From Chryseobacterium herbae (lineage in GTDB: Bacteria > Bacteroidota > Bacteroidia > Flavobacteriales > Weeksellaceae), in the NCBI RefSeq assembly GCF_025154075.1, contig NZ_JAOAMU010000001.1:1209608-1273607 (forward strand): a stretch of 64,000 nucleotides of DNA, written 5' to 3'. The translations under genes and the position numbers were made by a program. Numbering within the stretch: position 1 is the first letter of the stretch; every line of letters begins with the position of its first letter. Below the pieces are notes generated by a model. The model was given only the letters and a program-made list of their open reading frames with translations. It searched no databases and was not told the DNA's origin. Below, piece by piece: positions 28,111 to 37,390 of the stretch.

Positions 28111-28719
28111 TTATAAATAATTGGCCTGAACCGTCTGGATCGTCTGTTCCAGCTTTCTGTCTGAAGTAGGATCTCCGATCGCGTTGAATTTCCATTCTCC
28201 GTTTCTTTTGTAGAAAACGCCCATTACCATGGCAACGTGTCCTTTGAAAGAAGCATCATTAGCGATATCATATTTAGCGAAAACCTCTCTTACATTGGTA
28301 GGCGTTCCTTCATAGATACGGATAGAAGCGAAAGGAATTGTTCCGAAATCCTGTCCCTGGTAGCTGTTCAGTACCAATGCCACATATTCTACATTCGGTT
28401 CCAGCTGGCTGAAATCTACCGTGATCACTTCATTATCCAATCCGTCATCTCCATTTACGTCTCCGGTAAGGTCATCACCGCTATGTTTTACAGAACCGTT
28501 TCTTGATTTCAGGTTTCCGAAATAAATCACTTCCGTAAGCGTTTTGGTTGAATCAAATAAGATACAGCTTCCATCTAAGTCTACTGCTTCTTTTTTAGTT
28601 CCGAAAAGTCCTTTTTTCTCAATTGCTCCCCAGTTGATTCCCACACAGGCTTGGGTAAGCTCGGCACCGTTTTCCTTTTTCAGGTTGATTCTTTGACCTT
28701 TTTGTAAGTTAATAGCCAT
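28111..28719 (-). CDS. TerD-family Ca2+-binding stress protein
   Basis: This 202-residue TerD-domain protein starts like its paralogue at 30912 (AINLQKGQRINL). The calcium-binding core is visible in VDLDGSCILFDSTKT and SGDDLTGDVNGDDGLDNE. C-terminal strands VAMVMGVFYKRNGEWKFNAIG complete the domain. TerD proteins are thought to assemble at the inner membrane surface with TerC. It lies between the 307-residue Ter-associated gene and terC. Confidence 0.9.
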   Translation of the reverse strand: MAINLQKGQRINLKKENGAELTQACVGINWGAIEKKGLFGTKKEAVDLDGSCILFDSTKTLTEVIYFGNLKSRNGSVKHSGDDLTGDVNGDDGLDNEVITVDFSQLEPNVEYVALVLNSYQGQDFGTIPFASIRIYEGTPTNVREVFAKYDIANDASFKGHVAMVMGVFYKRNGEWKFNAIGDPTSDRKLEQTIQTVQANYL

Positions 28720-28778
28720 CTTTTTATGTTTAATATTGTTATGTATTCTAAGGCGAAATGATTGGTTTTTCTTTCGCT

Positions 28779-29702
28779 TTAATTATTATTCAAATTTAAA
28801 TTAAGCATTGCGCGCAGGATATTCGTTTCTTCGTCGAAATCAAATATTTTGCTCATAATATCTATATTTTCCAGGTTTTTGAGATAGTCTTTCAGCACAT
28901 TTCCCACTTCTGCAGGAATCGTTCTTTTCCTTTCAGTAATGGTGTTTTCCAGCAGATCATTTTTACTTTTCAGCTGATTGATAATTGAACTCTGATTCGA
29001 CTGGTTCTCGGAAACATCCAGTTTTTCAAGATCCCCGTCAAACAGGTAGAGTTTTTTATCATCGATGCCGAAAATAAAATAATCATCGGACTGAAATATC
29101 TTGAAGAGCTCATACTCATAAGTCCCGATCAGATAACCGCAGACAAAACGTACTTTAAAACTCTGGATATTCAGTCTTCCCAAAAGCTTCCTTTCTATCG
29201 TATAATCTTTGTACTGATAGGCCGGAAAAGGCTGGGGCTTGAGCTGTTCTTCATCTGCATTGTTCCTGTAGAATTCCTGTCCGTATTTTTTATGGAAATA
29301 CAGGACATTGTTCCAGTCTGCCGTAAAAATATCTTCGGTAAGGTCTTTATAAAGCATTTTCAGATGCTGGGAAAATATACCGCTGTACATCTTCCGGTCG
29401 GTCTGAAAACTGTCTACCCTTCTTTCCTCGAACCCTTCAATATATTTATTATTAACGTCTATTTCATTAATTACAGCCAGCATATCATTTTCCTTCTGCC
29501 GCTTTATTTTGGTGAGAAGTTCTATGAGGCTGTCGGTATACTGCAGGTGGAAAAGTTCCAGCTTATTGTAGTCCAGCGCTGTATTTTCCTGAAACAAATT
29601 GTGGATGATATCCGTTTTAATGTAAATAGATATGATATCAATATGTTCAAAAAAATTAGCAAGAAGTTTAAGCTTTGTTAATCTTCTTTTGCTCTGAGAC
29701 AT
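28779..29702 (-). CDS. Ter-operon-associated hypothetical protein
   Basis: I do not know a name for this family. I prefer the ATG at 29702 (MSQSKRRLTK) over a GTG eight codons earlier. The ~307-residue protein is largely helical and charged, without a signal peptide or membrane span, with a beta-rich middle (LNIQSFKVRFVCGYLIGTYE near residue 185). Its place between telA and terD in a tight operon suggests that it works with the Ter complex at the membrane. Confidence 0.8.
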   Translation of the reverse strand: MSQSKRRLTKLKLLANFFEHIDIISIYIKTDIIHNLFQENTALDYNKLELFHLQYTDSLIELLTKIKRQKENDMLAVINEIDVNNKYIEGFEERRVDSFQTDRKMYSGIFSQHLKMLYKDLTEDIFTADWNNVLYFHKKYGQEFYRNNADEEQLKPQPFPAYQYKDYTIERKLLGRLNIQSFKVRFVCGYLIGTYEYELFKIFQSDDYFIFGIDDKKLYLFDGDLEKLDVSENQSNQSSIINQLKSKNDLLENTITERKRTIPAEVGNVLKDYLKNLENIDIMSKIFDFDEETNILRAMLNLNLNNN

Positions 29703-29742
29703 TATGGTTGCTGCATCATCCCCCACCTTGGTATCCTGTTAA

Positions 29743-30909
29743 TTAACCTCTGACGTTTGCTTTTAATTCATGCTCCAGTGTCTGAAGATCCTGATCCAGT
29801 TTTCTTCTTCCTTCGGCACCCTGTTTTTGGATCTGTTTCACTTCATTCAATGTATTAATAAGCATTGAAGTCGTTTCTCTCAATGTTTCTACAGATACGA
29901 TCGTCTGCTCGTTGGCTCTCGCTACATTCACTGAATTCTGACCCAGACGTTCTGCATTTTTCTTCAGAATCGCTTCCGTAGTAGAAGATACCTTCTGCTG
30001 GATCTCGATATTCTGCTGCTGTCTGTACATCGCTACTGCCAGTGAAAGCTGGTTTTTCCAAACCGGAAGTGTTGTGGTAAGGATCGTCTGTGCTTTTTCA
30101 GCGATAGAAACGTTGTTATTCTGTACCAGTCTGATCTGTGGAAGGGATTGCATCATGATGATACGCACCACTTTAAGATCAGCCATTCTTCGGTCTAATC
30201 TCGCGATAAAATCTCTCTTATCCGCGATCTGGTAATCCTGGTAGGTCTGCGGATCCGCTTCCATTTGCGCTAATTCTGCAGCAGCTCTTTCCATTCTTAC
30301 ATTTCCTGCGATCACCAATTCTTCAATAGCCTTAATGGAATTCACATTGCTCTCAAAAATAGTCTGAAGAACAGCGTTATCTTTGGTAGAAGTGATGATT
30401 CCTGCATTTACTTTATGAGCAATTTGCTCGATATTGTTGATGATCTTATCATATTTCGTGAACAGATTTTCCACCTGCGTGATCACCTTTTTCATGAACG
30501 GGATCTTGCTCAGAAAGCTTTTCACTTTATTCTGCTGAAGCTCATCAACATCTACGTAGTTTAATTCTACCAATAGGTCATTGATAAGTACGCCCACTTC
30601 CCCTGAGTTGGATCTTCTTACATTTCCTAAGAAGCTATCACTCTGATTGGATAAAGTTTTCTGAAGCTCAGCTCCGTAATTCACGATGGAACCAGGATTG
30701 GTCTCATCAATAGAATTGGCAAGAACTTCATATTTCTTACGCTCTTCTATCTGCAACTGAGTCAGATTTACATTCCCTTCTCTGTCCACAAGAACTGCCG
30801 GTGCTATATTTTGTACAGGCTGGCTCGGTGGAGTCGGAGCAGGTTCGAATGTTTTAAGAGGTTCAATGGATCCCATTGGATCTATAGGTTGATTTTCCTG
30901 ATTGTCCAT
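29743..30909 (-). CDS. TelA-family toxic anion resistance protein
   Basis: This 388-residue protein belongs to the TelA family linked to tellurite and related stress. It is almost entirely helical with long coiled-coil stretches. Family segments include FLSKIPFMKKVITQVENLFTKYD-like residues near 128 and LTTTLPVWKNQLSLAVAMYRQQ near 275. The N-terminal 40 residues are proline-rich. It starts three bases after the upstream terD gene ends, so translation is probably coupled. Confidence 0.88.
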   Translation of the reverse strand: MDNQENQPIDPMGSIEPLKTFEPAPTPPSQPVQNIAPAVLVDREGNVNLTQLQIEERKKYEVLANSIDETNPGSIVNYGAELQKTLSNQSDSFLGNVRRSNSGEVGVLINDLLVELNYVDVDELQQNKVKSFLSKIPFMKKVITQVENLFTKYDKIINNIEQIAHKVNAGIITSTKDNAVLQTIFESNVNSIKAIEELVIAGNVRMERAAAELAQMEADPQTYQDYQIADKRDFIARLDRRMADLKVVRIIMMQSLPQIRLVQNNNVSIAEKAQTILTTTLPVWKNQLSLAVAMYRQQQNIEIQQKVSSTTEAILKKNAERLGQNSVNVARANEQTIVSVETLRETTSMLINTLNEVKQIQKQGAEGRRKLDQDLQTLEHELKANVRG

Positions 30910-30911
30910 AA

Positions 30912-31469
30912 TTACTTTTGATAAATTGATACGAATTTGTCAAGGCCGTCTCTCTGTCCTGCCCCAACAGCTTCAAATTTCCATTCTCCGTTCTTGTTGT
31001 AGATTCTTCCGAATTCTACAGCCGTTTCAATAGAGAAATCTTCATCTAATTCATATTTCAGAATTTCTTCGTTCGTCTCTGAGTTGAAAATTCTGATGAA
31101 AGAATTTCTCACCTGTCCGAAGTTCTGCTTTCTTGCATCAGCATCGTGGATGGTTACCACTACTGTAATTTCCTGAATAGCTGCATCTATTTTTGTAAGA
31201 TCGATCTTGATCTGCTCATCATCTCCTGAACCTTCACCGGTAAGGTTGTCTCCTGTGTGGATCACAGATTTGTCTGGAGATTCTAAATTATTATAGAAAA
31301 TAAAGTGACTGTCTGAAACCAGTTTTTTGTCCTCGCCCAACAAAAATAATGAAGCGTCAAGGTCAAAACCTGTTCCTGTAGAAGTATTATTGATATCCCA
31401 TCCTAAACCTACTGTGAATTTAGGTGCGTTAATGTTTTCTCTCTGTCCTTTTTGTAAGTTAATAGCCAT
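30912..31469 (-). CDS. TerD-family stress protein, upstream paralogue
   Basis: This 185-residue TerD-domain protein has the complete pattern: GLGWDINNTSTGTGFDLDAS near residue 22, SGDDLTG-like HTGDNLTGEGSGDDEQIKID near 75 and EWKFEAVGAG near the C-terminus. Several aspartates form the calcium sites. The start overlaps the end of the phosphoribosyltransferase-like gene by 11 bases. It is more typical in length than the downstream paralogue. Confidence 0.92.
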   Translation of the reverse strand: MAINLQKGQRENINAPKFTVGLGWDINNTSTGTGFDLDASLFLLGEDKKLVSDSHFIFYNNLESPDKSVIHTGDNLTGEGSGDDEQIKIDLTKIDAAIQEITVVVTIHDADARKQNFGQVRNSFIRIFNSETNEEILKYELDEDFSIETAVEFGRIYNKNGEWKFEAVGAGQRDGLDKFVSIYQK

Positions 31470-32283
31470 AATATAGTTCCGTTTGTGTTAAAGTATTGAT
31501 GTTATTTTCGTATTCTTTTATTAAATGATAATTGTTGCTGATCGCCAGCTCCAGAAGCAGGTCCATCTGCTCCTTTTTTACTTTAGACGTAAGATAGTCA
31601 AAATTACTTGAATCCAGGCCTAAAATATATTTCACGATCCTTGTGTTAAATTCAAAACTCGGCTTTATCATTACTTCTGCCACGTGTTTGATATTTTTCA
31701 CAGCATAATAATTAAAGTGGTTTTCAATTTTCGGATCGATGTCAAAATTCATCAGTTCCGCATAATAGAGGAACATAAAATCTGCCTCTACCTGATATTC
31801 GTTCAAAATCCTGTTCACCGTAAACTCATGGCTTCCCGTGATTTTTATATCGTCTATAAAAATACAAAGTTTTCCGCGTAAAAAATCCTTATCGATATAA
31901 TAAGTATCATTCGCGATCAGATTTTTACGGTCTTCAAAATTAAGATTCCCATAATCCGTGATATATGTGTGATTACGGTTGATTTTTGAGATAATACTGG
32001 ATCTCATTCCTTTCTGAAACAGGTACAGATCCAGATGCTTTTTAAAGAAAAAACATAAAAAATTGGAAGCCGTAGGAATGGCCATATACGGACTTGGAAG
32101 AACCACGATCTCTTTTTCTGTATTTAAAAGTTCCGCATGTTCTGCAATAAATCCGTCGAATAATTCTTTAGCAAACTTTTCAGCATACGACTTATCGCCA
32201 TATTTGAAATAGCTGTATTCTGCGGGTGAAAAAGTGAACTCATCCGCCGAATGAATGTGGTGTAAGCTGTATCTTTTATTCAT
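31459..32283 (-). CDS. Ter-associated phosphoribosyltransferase-like protein
   Basis: This 274-residue protein has a PRTase-like core. FIDDIKITGSHEFTVNRIL near residue 140 matches the DD-x-x-TG phosphoribosyl-diphosphate loop, and IVVLPSPYMAIPTASNFL near 60 is an earlier strand-loop. In Ter systems such PRTases, together with HAD phosphatases, are proposed to make or modify a nucleotide-like product. The HAD gene lies immediately upstream, with seven bases between them. Confidence 0.7.
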   Translation of the reverse strand: MNKRYSLHHIHSADEFTFSPAEYSYFKYGDKSYAEKFAKELFDGFIAEHAELLNTEKEIVVLPSPYMAIPTASNFLCFFFKKHLDLYLFQKGMRSSIISKINRNHTYITDYGNLNFEDRKNLIANDTYYIDKDFLRGKLCIFIDDIKITGSHEFTVNRILNEYQVEADFMFLYYAELMNFDIDPKIENHFNYYAVKNIKHVAEVMIKPSFEFNTRIVKYILGLDSSNFDYLTSKVKKEQMDLLLELAISNNYHLIKEYENNINTLTQTELYYGY

Positions 32284-32289
32284 ATCAAT

Positions 32290-32958
32290 TTAGTGTTTAA
32301 GTAAATGGGCACTGAAGCCGAAATCTTTCGCTCCCTTATAATCTGCCACGGGATTGTCTCCAATATGCAGGATACGGTGCATCGGGAGATCCCGGTCTTT
32401 AAGATTGTTTTTCACTTCCTGAAAAATAAGAGGATTCGGTTTTGAAATATTGATTTCATCCGAATAAATATGGAAGTCTATATACTGATCCAACTCTTCC
32501 TGAATCAGAAATTTCCTCATCGTTCTCCCTTTGATAAATCCTGTATTGCTCAGAATATTTACCGTCTTCCCCTGATTTTTGATCTGATCAAAAAATTCTT
32601 TAATATTTTCGAAAATAACAACTGGTTTATATTCTAAAAACAGTTCTTCACTTTTCAGATAAAACCCATCCAGTTTTTCCTTATCCAATTGTTTTACATC
32701 TACATCCAGCGAACCCAGAATCAGTAAATACATTTCAAAAGTATCAATATTCCCTCCTGTAACCTCATTGATCGTATTGCAGAGATCATCGTAATATTTT
32801 ACAGTTTTCGCAACCTCAGCAATCGTTTTGTCAATATTAAAAAACGAGGAGAACAGCTCAACTCTTTTTGTTTTAAATTCAGGGTGAGATTTGATTAGGG
32901 TGAGCCACAGATCAAAAGAAAAATGACAGTGGTTGTGAATGTCGATATCCGTTTTCAA
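32290..32958 (-). CDS. HAD-family hydrolase of the Ter operon
   Basis: This 222-residue HAD phosphatase is the first gene of the Ter operon. The catalytic loop appears as HCHFSFDLWLTL, in which the second nucleophile position is modified from the usual DxDxT pattern. Motif II is ILSNTGF, and motif III/IV is KPNPLIF with HIGDNPVADYKGAKDFG. A C1-type cap lies between. TATCTTTG on the minus strand near 33048-33055 is a likely -7 box for the operon, although no TTTG is found 19 bases before it. Confidence 0.82.
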   Translation of the reverse strand: MKTDIDIHNHCHFSFDLWLTLIKSHPEFKTKRVELFSSFFNIDKTIAEVAKTVKYYDDLCNTINEVTGGNIDTFEMYLLILGSLDVDVKQLDKEKLDGFYLKSEELFLEYKPVVIFENIKEFFDQIKNQGKTVNILSNTGFIKGRTMRKFLIQEELDQYIDFHIYSDEINISKPNPLIFQEVKNNLKDRDLPMHRILHIGDNPVADYKGAKDFGFSAHLLKH

Positions 32959-33191
32959 TAGTTTTAAGTTAAAAGTTTTATTTAGCTTTCTTGAAAAAGA
33001 TTTAAAATTGTTTAATCATCAACAAGTGTTTAATTAGGTATTCTTCCCAAAGATAAAATTTTTCTCATAAAAGCATTACGTACTTCTCTGTTTTAAGAAA
33101 TTTTTATGAATTTTCACCTACTTTTCTATTGATGACAGTCGGGCTTAACAATTTGTTTAAATTCATAGACCAAAAAATTTTCCTAAAAAAT

Positions 33192-33222
33192 TTTGGACAA
33201 TTAAAAAATTTATCTAATTTCG
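33192..33222 (+). promoter_or_regulatory. Bacteroidetes-type promoter of the EF-G leader transcript
   Basis: TTTG at 33192-33195 is followed after exactly 19 bases by TAATTTCG at 33215-33222, one mismatch from TAnnTTTG. Transcription should start near 33230, just ahead of the leader peptide. Confidence 0.75.
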
Positions 33223-33242
33223 CAACCGATTAAAAATCAACA

Positions 33243-33329
33243 ATGTCAACAACAATGATAAATATAATAACTTTAAGTAACCCTGTGAGAGCTGTGTACT
33301 CTGGCAGCACTCAATATTTATCTGAATAG
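33243..33329 (+). CDS. 28-residue leader peptide upstream of EF-G gene
   Basis: This short frame starts with ATG 13 bases or so after the predicted transcription start and ends with TAG. It encodes 28 residues, including LSNPVRAVYSGSTQYLSE at the end. An imperfect hairpin (GAG-GCTG with CAGC-CTC) lies inside its last third. A strong intrinsic terminator follows 32 bases later, before the EF-G gene. The position, size and terminator fit a translation-sensing attenuator; the peptide itself has no other evident function. Confidence 0.65.
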   Translation: MSTTMINIITLSNPVRAVYSGSTQYLSE

Positions 33330-33361
33330 TCCTTAGATCTTTTATTACTAAAAATATATTG

Positions 33362-33391
33362 AAGACCTATCTGTTCAGATGGGTCTTTTTT
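33362..33391 (+). terminator. Intrinsic terminator / attenuator in the EF-G leader
   Basis: AAGACCTATCTG at 33362-33373 pairs with CAGATGGGTCTT at 33376-33387 (12 pairs, one T-G) and runs into T residues. It lies upstream of the EF-G start, so it would end transcription before the gene. Its 5' arm can also pair with TAGATCTT near 33334, a possible antiterminator. Confidence 0.85.
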
Positions 33392-33420
33392 GCTGCCTTA
33401 TTTTCAGACCTCAAAACGAG

Positions 33421-33442
33421 GAGAATACCTATCCGTATTCTC
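33421..33442 (+). promoter_or_regulatory. Second leader hairpin before EF-G
   Basis: GAGAATAC and GTATTCTC form a perfect 8-base stem around CTATCC. It has no T run and ends 26 bases before the ATG, so it may stabilise the mRNA or affect initiation. Confidence 0.6.
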
Positions 33443-33468
33443 AAAATCAACAATTTAAATTCAGCAAA

Positions 33469-35535
33469 ATGAAATATAACACAAGAAATATAGGAATTAT
33501 AGCACACGTAGATGCAGGAAAAACCACTTTAACAGAAAGGCTTCTCTATTACACAGGTCTCATTCATAAGATCGGAAATGTAGACGATGGAAATACCACC
33601 ATGGATAAAGACATTCAGGAGAAAAACAGAGGAATCACCATTTCATCTGCGGCAGTTTCCACCCAATGGGAAAAAGGAGAAACAGTTTATAACATCAATA
33701 TCATCGATACACCCGGACACATCGATTTCGCAGTAGAAGTCGAACGTTCGTTAAGAGTTCTGGATAGCGTTGTTGCTGTTTTCTGTGCCTCATCAGGGGT
33801 TCAGCCACAGACCGAGAATGTTTGGTTCCAGGCTGAGAAACATGGAATTTCCAAGATCTGTTTCATCAATAAAATGGACAGGATCGGAGCCGATTTCTTC
33901 GCCGTTCTTAAGGAAATTGAAACGAAACTTAATACAGTTCCTATGGCACTTCAAATTCCTATCGGAGCCGAAGTCCAATTTGAAGGAGTGATTGATTTAA
34001 TCAGACAGAAAGCTTTATACTGGACCGATGAAAACGGGGAAACCATTATTGAGAAGGAAATTCCTGAGGATCACAAAGCGGATGCCGATGAGTACAGAAT
34101 GAAATTAATGGAAACCCTCGCGGAATATGATGAAACATTCTTTGAGATGTTCATGGATCCGGACAATAAGATCACAGAACAAATGATCATGGATGCTTTA
34201 CAAAAAGTTTGCATATCAGGAGCTGCGGTTCCGGTTCTCTGTGGTTCTGCCTTTAAAAACAAAGGAGTACAGCCTCTTTTGGATGCGGTCGTCACTTATT
34301 TTCCGGCACCGGATCAGCTTCCAGCCGTCCAGGGGAAAGATCCCGATACGGAAGAAGCTGTAGAACTGGTAAGAAACGAAACGGAAACTTTTTCAGGACT
34401 TGTTTTTAAAGTCGTGATCGATAAACATATGGGAAGACTTGCCATGCTCCGTCTGTATTCCGGTTCGATAAAATCCGGCGATACGGTTCTGAATGTAAGA
34501 ACAGGAGAAAGTTTCAGGATATCGAGAATTCTGAAGATGCAGTCTGATAAAACCTTATCGATAGAGGAAGGAAAAGCAGGTGATATTGTGGCTTTAACAG
34601 GAATTAAGGATGCTAAAACCGGAGATTCTTTATCAGCGGTTGAAAAACCTGTCCTTCTGGAAGCCATTACCATTCCTGCTCCTGTAATCAGGGTTTCGAT
34701 AGAGCCTAAAACGAACAGTGATGAGAAATCTTTCGGTTTGGTTCTGGCTAAAATTCAGGAAGAAGATCCTTCTTTAGTGGTTGAAAGAGACCAGCAAACC
34801 GGAGAAACTTTGTTGAGTGGCTTGGGTGAGCTTCATCTTGAGGTCACTCTTGAAAAGATTCGTTTGAATCACGGGATAGAAGTCAATCAGGGGAAACCTA
34901 AAGTGTCTTACCGTGAGGTTTTAACGGAAACCAGAACCCACAGGGAAAAGCTTTCGAAGCAGAATGGTGGAAGCGGGCAGTTTGCCGATATCACTTTTGA
35001 AATCGGGCCAAGGGAAAATAATGAACCCGGACTGGAATTCATTAATCTGATCAAAGGAGGTGTGATTCCCGGTGAATTCATTCCTTCTGTAGAAAAAGGT
35101 TTCAGAGAAGCCATGGAAAACGGACCACTGAAAGGTTATCCTTTGGAAAGTATGAAGATCAGACTTCTGGACGGTTCTTTCCATGATCAGGATTCTGGTG
35201 CATTTGATTTTGAAAATGCCGCGAGAGACGGATTCAGAGCGGCTGCTTTATCATGCAGTCCTAAGCTTCTGGAACCGGTCATGCAGGTGGAAATCCAGAG
35301 TATTGAAGAATACACAGGCGCTGTAACGGCTGATATCAACCGGAGAAGAGGTATTATTTCGTCCATCGATGAAAGATCAGGAAGAAAGATTTTCACGGCT
35401 GAAGTTCCGTTGGCTTCAACGTTCGGATATATTTCCGATCTGAGAACGCTGACGAGCGGAAGAGCTTCGATCAGTATGAAACTGTCGCACTATGCTTTGG
35501 TGCCTGATTTCATTGCAAATACATTAATAACCTAA
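33469..35535 (+). CDS. Elongation factor G paralogue
   Basis: This translational GTPase promotes ribosomal translocation and possibly recycling. I start at the ATG at 33469 (MKYNTRNIGI), giving 688 residues; the longer frame runs back into the leader terminator. All GTPase motifs are intact: AHVDAGKTTLTE, RGITISS, DTPGHIDF, NKMD and GSAF. EF-G domains II-V follow. It stands alone, not beside rpsL, rpsG or tufA, so it is probably an accessory EF-G (fusA2-like), which I cannot prove from one window. Its long leader with peptide and terminator implies induction when translation is disturbed. Confidence 0.88.
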   Translation: MKYNTRNIGIIAHVDAGKTTLTERLLYYTGLIHKIGNVDDGNTTMDKDIQEKNRGITISSAAVSTQWEKGETVYNINIIDTPGHIDFAVEVERSLRVLDSVVAVFCASSGVQPQTENVWFQAEKHGISKICFINKMDRIGADFFAVLKEIETKLNTVPMALQIPIGAEVQFEGVIDLIRQKALYWTDENGETIIEKEIPEDHKADADEYRMKLMETLAEYDETFFEMFMDPDNKITEQMIMDALQKVCISGAAVPVLCGSAFKNKGVQPLLDAVVTYFPAPDQLPAVQGKDPDTEEAVELVRNETETFSGLVFKVVIDKHMGRLAMLRLYSGSIKSGDTVLNVRTGESFRISRILKMQSDKTLSIEEGKAGDIVALTGIKDAKTGDSLSAVEKPVLLEAITIPAPVIRVSIEPKTNSDEKSFGLVLAKIQEEDPSLVVERDQQTGETLLSGLGELHLEVTLEKIRLNHGIEVNQGKPKVSYREVLTETRTHREKLSKQNGGSGQFADITFEIGPRENNEPGLEFINLIKGGVIPGEFIPSVEKGFREAMENGPLKGYPLESMKIRLLDGSFHDQDSGAFDFENAARDGFRAAALSCSPKLLEPVMQVEIQSIEEYTGAVTADINRRRGIISSIDERSGRKIFTAEVPLASTFGYISDLRTLTSGRASISMKLSHYALVPDFIANTLIT

Positions 35536-35537
35536 AA

Positions 35538-35577
35538 AAACGAGGGCTGTAAAGTGATTTTACAGTCCTTGTTTGGT
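35538..35577 (+). terminator. Intrinsic terminator of the EF-G gene
   Basis: GGGCTGTAAA and TTTACAGTCC pair around GTGATT, extended by AAC and GTT outside, immediately after the stop codon. Confidence 0.8.
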
Positions 35578-35836
35578 TATTGTCGGTGAATAGTGAATGG
35601 TCAATTGTGAATTTTACATTCCACAGATTTTCCATCTCTACCTCTTCATGAGATCATTTTTAATTTCACGCTGATTGAGCAGATCATACAGATTTCCTTT
35701 TGCGACCTCTTCCAGCTCCCAGCTCCCCTCTTCCTTTCCCTAATAATTGACTGTTATTTTTCATTTACAACAAATATTACATATGACGCAGACTTTTAAA
35801 TTTTTAAATGATTAAATCTTTCAATCTTTCAATCCT

Positions 35837-37375
35837 CTACCTCTCCGGCATCACCTTATACGTAGGATCCTCCTGAATATTCACCTCAATAACAGCTTCT
35901 GCATTTTTCAGCATGGCACGGCAATCTTCACTGAGGTGGCGCAGATAGAGTTTTTTATTTTGCTGGCTGTAGCGTTTGGACAATTTATCCAAAGCATCAA
36001 TGGCACTCATATCTACGATGCGGCTTTCCCTGAAATCTACGACTACTTCATCCGGATCATCCATCAAATCAAATTTATCTATGAATGCTGTTACCGAACC
36101 GAAAAACAAGGGACCATATATTTCATAATGTTTTACTCCTTTTTCATCAATGGATTTTCTTGCACGAATTCTTTTCGCATTATCCCACGCAAAGACCAGA
36201 GCGGCGATCACCACTCCTACGAGAACGGCCAATGCCAGATTATGAAGGATTACTGTTATTAAAGCCACTGTAACTCCAACCACGATGTCAGATTTCGGCA
36301 TTTTGTTGACGATCCGGATGGACACCCACTGAAATGTTCCTATAGCAACCATCATCATCACCCCAACCAGTGCAGCCATCGGTATTCTTTCAATAAACGG
36401 GGCTCCGAATAAAATAATGAGCAAGATCATTACTGATCCGATAATTCCGGAAAGTCTGGCTCTTGAACCTGCATTGAGATTGACTAATGTTTGTGCTACC
36501 ATAGCACAGCCTCCCATTCCTCCGAAAAAACCATTCGTGATATTTGCAATACCCTGAGCTACTGATTCTTTATTGGCATTTCCTTTTGAATTGGTAATTT
36601 CGTCTACCATGGACAGGGTCAGAAGGGATTCGATAAGCCCGACTCCTGCCATCACCATGGCATACGGAAATATGATCTGCAATGTTTCAAAAGTAAAAGG
36701 AATATGAGGAATATGAAAACTGGGAAGACTTCCGCTGATGTGTGCGATATCCGCTACGGTTTTAGTAGGAATATTAAAACCAAAAACCACCGCAAAAACT
36801 ACGATAATGGCAACTAATGATGCAGGAACTGCTTTTGTGATCTTTGGAAAAAAGTATACGATAGCAATTGTCAAAGCTGTCAATCCCGTCATAATATACA
36901 AAGGCATTCCCTGAAGCCAGCCGGAAGTTCCGGTACTGTCTGTCATTTTAAACTGCTCGACCTGAGCCATAAAAATAATGATCGCGAGACCATTTAAAAA
37001 ACCGTACATCACGGGCTGCGGAATGAGCCTGACAAATTTCCCAAGTTTGAAAATCCCTACCAGCATCTGAAAGATTCCGGCAAGGGCAACGGCGGCGAAA
37101 AGGTATTCTATGCCGTGAGATTTTATTAAAGCAATCAGTACAACAATGGTAGCGCCTGCACCTCCTGAAACCATTCCGGGACGACCACCCAAAACGGCGG
37201 TCACAATCCCCATCATAAAGGCTGCATAAAGCCCGGTAAGCGGAGAAATTCCGGCCAGAATTGCAAACGAGAGCGATTCCGGAATCATGGTCATGGCTAC
37301 TGTAAAGCCGGCCAACAGTTCATTTTTATAATTTATTTTTTTCGAAAAATCGAATAAGCTTATGGTATTTTTCAT
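35837..37375 (-). CDS. SulP-family inorganic anion transporter
   Basis: This 512-residue inner-membrane protein has about ten to twelve membrane segments and a C-terminal STAS domain. The SulP signature lies in ELLAGFTVAMTMIPESLSFA and GLYAAFMMGIVTAVLGGRPG, with NGFFGGMGGCAMVAQTLVN near residue 280. The STAS domain holds VVDFRESRIVDMSAIDALDKL near 440. Substrates of the family are sulfate or bicarbonate; which applies here is not known. TACCTTTG on the minus strand at 37383-37390 fits a -7 promoter box. Confidence 0.9.
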   Translation of the reverse strand: MKNTISLFDFSKKINYKNELLAGFTVAMTMIPESLSFAILAGISPLTGLYAAFMMGIVTAVLGGRPGMVSGGAGATIVVLIALIKSHGIEYLFAAVALAGIFQMLVGIFKLGKFVRLIPQPVMYGFLNGLAIIIFMAQVEQFKMTDSTGTSGWLQGMPLYIMTGLTALTIAIVYFFPKITKAVPASLVAIIVVFAVVFGFNIPTKTVADIAHISGSLPSFHIPHIPFTFETLQIIFPYAMVMAGVGLIESLLTLSMVDEITNSKGNANKESVAQGIANITNGFFGGMGGCAMVAQTLVNLNAGSRARLSGIIGSVMILLIILFGAPFIERIPMAALVGVMMMVAIGTFQWVSIRIVNKMPKSDIVVGVTVALITVILHNLALAVLVGVVIAALVFAWDNAKRIRARKSIDEKGVKHYEIYGPLFFGSVTAFIDKFDLMDDPDEVVVDFRESRIVDMSAIDALDKLSKRYSQQNKKLYLRHLSEDCRAMLKNAEAVIEVNIQEDPTYKVMPER

Positions 37376-37390
37376 TGAACTGCAAAGGTA

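Noticed and set aside
33379-33468. N-terminal extension of EF-G from an upstream ATG
   Set aside because: It would begin inside the terminator stem and T run, and the added 30 residues are not EF-G-like; the ATG at 33469 fits the family start.
35583-35836. Small gene downstream of EF-G
   Set aside because: It holds only the terminator, partial interspersed repeats and a CT-rich repeat; there is no coding frame with a plausible start.
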